From Haemonchus contortus (taxonomy: Eukaryota; Nematoda; Chromadorea; Rhabditida; Trichostrongylidae): a stretch of 64,000 bases of DNA. The translations under genes and the position numbers were made by a program. Below are positions 27,501 to 33,500 of the stretch, in pieces (position 1 is the first letter of the stretch; the number at the start of each line of letters is the position of its first letter). The stretch is from contig LS997562.1 in NCBI GenBank assembly GCA_000469685.2, positions 18,513,813 to 18,577,812 of the forward strand, written 5' to 3'. Under the pieces are notes generated by a model, which was not told where the DNA came from, ran no database searches, and saw only the letters and a list, made by a program, of their open reading frames with translations.

Positions 27501-30500
27501 ACCTTCTGTGCTTCTGAGTTGACACTCATATGAGTGTATGGAATAAAAAAGTAAATGAACTGAGAAAGAAGTTGGGGGACGATGGGTGAATCCACGATAT
27601 TTTTTGAGCTTTACAGGATTCCGTAAAGATCGATTGTTCCCTGGACTAATCCATTACCCTCATTTCATATCAAGGGACTTACGTTGATAAAAAAATAGCC
27701 TCCATGGTGGACAAGGCACATCCACTTTACAGGAATTCTGACTAAAGAAATGAGCCGTCATGTAGAATCCTCCCAGATGAGTTTCCTTACCTTACTGGTG
27801 CAGGTTCAGGGCGTTTAACTGGCAAGTGACGCCCTATCACACGCGCATGATCACGACTTCATATCCCGGACCAGTATCCGCTTAAGGGAACCAAGCCTTC
27901 CACCCCTCCGTGGTAGGTTATTTGGTACCATACTCGTCTGGGAGGATAAAAGCACTGACTTGAACATTAGCTGGCTACCGCAGGTCACTGTATAGACCAC
28001 ATACACATTCAATCCGCCACTACGATTCTGAAGAGAAGTCGAATGCGGGGTGCATACACCGGACGTGATTGATTAACGTCCAAGGTCTTTATCCTTTTAC
28101 ATATTTAGTGCAGAGTTCATGGGAAGGAATAGAGTTTTTGCGATTCCAACCCTTGCCTTATCTATCAGTTCGTAATAGACCATGTGGATTAGGTGTTAGG
28201 ATCCACTCGTCATGAAGATGTCTCGCGCTCGCGCCACAGGCGTCGGGGCCAAATGGAGCTGGGTCACCAATCTTGCTGAAAACTTGCCCCTAAGTAGTGT
28301 GTTAGATCAAGGCATTTCCATGACGAATGGATGTGATATCCGTGTTCTACAAGTCAAATTACTCTTCTATGCAAGTTCCTAGTCGGTTTCATCTCCTTGA
28401 AAAAAATTCAACAGCAATCCAGCTCATTCTCGACAAAGTGAGGCAGTAAAGGGTAAATAGTGCCAAATTTTTTAATTCATTTATGAATATATTATAAGTG
28501 AAAGCTGGCGAAGAATAGGGTTTGGGATCACGAGCTTCAAACCCATTACATCTTCCCACTGTAAAGATGTTGTAATGAAGTCTAGCCCAGCACCTTTCCT
28601 TCATTCCATCTTGATTCCCTAGTTGTTTTGAGTTACGACAAGGGCCTGTTTGACTCAACTTTGCATTAAGACTAAATTGGAATGAGTCATAACTTGAAAA
28701 ATGCTTTTTGCAGTCGTCAGCAGTCCGAGGACTTCCACATGTCGCTGATTTTCTTCCTCTGGCTTTCATCAGTCGAAAGCTTCTACCTGCTATAATGTGT
28801 CTACCACCATATCTTCACGATAATGTGCCGGTTCGTTGAATGTACTTGTTTTTGAAAGTTTTTTTGCAAATTCCATTATCGCTACAGTTTGTCCTTGAAC
28901 TGCTTCCTCGCTCCTCCACCTCTCACTTTTGCACCGATATCAAATCCGCTAAATATCCGCTTGGACCGCCCAAGCCTTTCATTGTTGTAGAATGCCTCAA
29001 TAATATGCCTCAATAATAAAAGTTCTTACAAAAGCCCTGATAGGTTGCATAAGTACGTGCATGTCCCTGGTGTCCCTCGTTATTTTACCCTGGTTTTTGG
29101 CTGCTCTTTTTGTATTTCGACGTTTGTTTCACTGAGCATGCCTCGAAGGCACACTCCACGATAAAAATTATATATGAGTTTCCCCGTAGTGTGAACCGGG
29201 GCCCCGCCTTATACCATTCCTGCGGTTATAAGGTTGAAAAGCCTGTCGAATAGGCCACAATAAGGGGCCAGAGATTGTATCGTGTGAATGCCATGCCCAC
29301 AGTGGATGAGTTCAATGGCATTGTAGAGGCTGCACGGTATCAAAAATTTCCATGTGAGAACTTGTAGCTTCAGGCAACTTGTCGTAACCTATGGCGACAC
29401 TAAAAGGCAGCTTTGAACAATTTCGGCTCGATGTAATTAGCACTTGCGCAGTTGGGACAAGTGAAATCTCGTCCAAACACCCCTCACATGCCATTTCCAT
29501 CATGGTGATCCCGTACAACCTCTATTTCCACTAGTTTAAGCTGCTTTTCGCGAAGTAGGCGGATTTCTCGCTCTCTCCCCACTAATGCCACAACTCAACC
29601 AATACTTTCGTTTTTCAATTTAAAAAGGTTACCTTAAAATTATCGTGAACTATGCCTTTAATCATGTGTTGCATGACGATCCTTGAAAGTGTGCCCCGCA
29701 CTTGCTCATCCAAGTGAGAACCTTTTGTTAGCGCTACAATCATTTTGCTTGCTTTCATGGATTCACTTTTGCATTCTTGCTCATGATCGATAACTCCGAC
29801 TCCTCAAACAAAGAAACAACAGCAAAACCTCTTAGAATCATATGTGAATCGTCTTCGTTTCAGCGTCAACTCGACCTGCTGGCAGGATTGGCAGCACTTT
29901 CGGATCGTTGTGATGCTGCTTCCATTCAGCAACTGTTATCATGCGTGTCCCTCTGTTCTGCTCATCATCCAGTCATCATTCACGCCAAGTCGAGTATGTT
30001 TTCACTTGGACCCTATCACCTTTACTCACAGCCAATCTGTAGCACCAATCGATCTGTAGCGCCAGACGCTTTAAATCAGACAGTTGGAAAAATAGAGGAA
30101 TCTGCACTTTTTTGAAAATTCGCAAGTCTCGATCGATTGGAAGGAAGATTAAGCTTGCTTGTTTTTGAATTCTCTTACGATCATACAGTACAAACAACAA
30201 TGAATATATGAATCTTTTTTTTAAGAAAAATAAGAATAGTTATGTTATGAAATGAGTTTTTGCTACAGGATTGGTACAAAGGATTGTGACTCGAGACCCG
30301 GTCAGAATGAAAGACGCATCACAAGTTTGTGTCCACCTACTCAACCCATTGGTAATTGGATTGAGCTGCAAAGAATTGAGGTTCGTTAACTCCCCACGTG
30401 CCAATTCAAATGATTTTCCATTTCAATTTGTTCGATATTAATGACCTTGATAATTTCCACCTGCCATAATGACGACCACTTGCTTAAAGGCACAGTTTAC

Positions 30501-33500
30501 GATAATTCAGACGTATCCTTTCTAAGTTGGAAAGCGAGGGTGCGGATGGAGAATAGGGCATTGGTGGCGAGTGCAGAAAATCTGTCGACTTCGCGAAATA
30601 TAAGGCTTCCTAAAAGAACTAAGAACAGAGCTTGTACGAGTTTACCATGACAGAAATGGCATTCGGACGAGATTCCAGTGGTTGCAATTGCGTAAAGAGC
30701 TGCCTACGTTGAACCAAAAACTGCCTTCCACCCTCATCATGAATCCTGACTGGTTGTGTGAATTTCCAACAAAGGTGACCCTTGTGAATGGTGCAGCATC
30801 TACAATGCCGTTGAATCTCGTCCGTTTTTGGGTGTGGCACACAGCCGATACTTTCTTTGAGCCCATACAACGCCCTAAGTAAGCTGTTTTCCGATCTAAC
30901 AGCGCAACAATCGGTATGCGAAGGACCAAAATAGCTCAAAAGTTCTTAAAGTAAACTGTGCCTTTAACTATCAAACCTGGCTTTATGCCTAATCAGAGAG
31001 GCATTTGGAGTCTGTTTCAGTTCCGCCCACTTCGATGACGTTATGAGTAGTGTGCGAATTCTGTTGGATTTGGTTGAACAGCTACGATATGAATCAGACG
31101 ATCGTCTACAACAACAGCAACTTGGCCTTGGGTATGTATTGATGAATTAGAAGATAAGTTTACGGAGTTTTTCTTTGTGGGAGGAATCACAATTTCCCAC
31201 AAAATATCCCGAAACTGGTTGTTGCTCCCAACAAAATATGCCGAATTATTATGCTACATTCTTGGTGGTGGTCTCTATCCCATGAACTATAACTGGACTT
31301 CTCTTCATCGAGTCCGGCTGAGCTCATTTAGCTGGCGTGATTGAAATTGTTATTCTCAATCCAAGCAAAACCTCATTCATTCTGCTCTTCTTGCAATTAA
31401 ATTTTTCCGCCTACGCTATTGCTATTTTCGGGTATTTGTGCTGTTTTTGCTCAATGATTAGGTTTCAGAAAGGGAGGGTTTGTCGCTCGCTGTACCATGT
31501 TTGCTAGTTTGTAGGGAAGTGTTGGAAAAGGCAGCCAATCTGGCCAAATATAGAAAAGAGAATGATAGTAACTTGATAGCCTTCACATATTAATTATATG
31601 GTAGACGTGGTGTAGTGGTAAGAGACGCGCTACCAGATAAGCATATTTCGGGGATCGAATCCCTGACAGATCTTCGCCTAGGCCAAAGAAGCATAGACGA
31701 AACCACGACTAGTGCATCGGCTAGTCACTGCACTTTGTTGTATAAACCACACAGGCGTAGAAAACCGCGCTAACGACTCTGAATGGTAGCCGAATCCGAA
31801 AACGCCTTCTGAAAAAAGGGGCTGATTCACGCCAGAGCCTATGCCCTCAATTCACTATGACCTTTCACTTGCTTTTTGTTGTGATAATGCCGAAAATATC
31901 GTAATTTGGCGTAATTATTCAGAAAGTATCTAGTCTGTATCGGTTCAAACTTCTTTTTTCTTCAGGAGGCTGGGCAATCGGCGAGTGTCGATGAGCAGCA
32001 CGAATCTGCCTCGAGTGATGATCAGTGCCGCACGCCCGTCATTCTCTAACGATTCAAGGTATGTCCAGACCTCAGATCAGGCTTCTGCCTTCGTTTCAAG
32101 CATGTATCAAGCAGTATGCCGCAGCCTCTGTTGCATCATTCGTTTGCTACGGCTATACTCGGCGAACTCCACCTAAAACTCTTGATACCGTTAAGTTTCC
32201 TGTGCTGAAACGCAAATACGGTGACGTTCTTGAGCAGAGGAGCGGTCGTTCCTCTGCGAGGACTGTTCATAAGACTTAAGGCTCCTTTTGATGCCGAGAA
32301 ATTGTGCAGAAGTAGGAAGCGAGCTGTTAGCCGAGTATAGACGCAGCTGCTCGGAGTATGAAAAAAATCTTTTTTTTTCTCCGGTTGCTCTTCGACTGTG
32401 CTCCATAGAGACGATCTAACTCCAAGGATATTATGGAAAATATCATGCTATAAGACCTAACAAAGCATGCCCATCGCTTTGCTTCATTTCAGGAAGATGT
32501 CATTTCTGTCAGCAGACGGTCGTCTCGAAGATCGAGGGCGACGAGAATCGAGAGACAGTCGTGGATCCCTCGAAAGCGACATGAGCATCCGTATCGGTGA
32601 ATTTCCTTTTCTGCTTCTCGATTCATAGGTTTCTGTGCAAGGTGCCGCTTCGATGCTTCTCATGCCTGAGCTTTATCCCATAGGCCTGAACTCCGTAGCC
32701 GTTTTCGTGTCCAGTAGAAACTGAGAGCCTACTGTTCCAGGTAACAGTTCTGACATATCGGACGACTCTTGTCACAGCGGTGCGTCACAAACAGCTCGAG
32801 GGCGACGACAATCGTGGCTAGAATGCTATGCACATTCCATGTCACTTGAACAAGGTGCCTCGTTCGGTGACACAAAAGCCGGCGATGCTGCTCTCAGGTC
32901 AGTAATTAATCGATTTGTATTCAATTTGGTACCTACTTAGTTACTTTTGAAACTTTTTAACTTTCAATTTTTAATCGTCAATATATTTTATTACTTTGTG
33001 CCTGTCGCACCATATTACACTCTAGGGCAGTTCATAGGCTTCTACATCATCTAGAGACCGATCAAGGCTGTAGTTTGGAGTCCGAAGGAGTTGGGGGCCT
33101 GATTTTTCCGACGTTGCAATTTCGACAGACCCTCAGCAAGACAAGCCGTAGAGATCTACATGGAGTTCAGAGATTTCATCACGGCCGTGTTGAGTCCGAG
33201 GTAGCAGGCGGCGGATGGAATATTTATTAGAGAATAAACTGAACATAACTACAATCGAAGGGTTTATATACCCCCAATGATATCACTATTTAGGCCGGGA
33301 ACGTGATCGTGGTCTCAACAGACCCAATGGCCTATGACCCCTACAACAGGCTGGAATAGAGGAACTAATCATCGGGAATAACTATGTCACTAGGAAATTA
33401 GATCTATATTGAGCTGTAAGCAACAAAAAATACTCCAGGATATGTGAGACAATTTAGAATACCATTTTCTCCTGACTTTTGATCGACTCTTTGAGACTGA

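Noticed and set aside
31601..31680. Possible functional tRNA gene
   Set aside because: A and B boxes and arm symmetry are present, but the acceptor stem does not pair and the sequence continues into the SINE body.
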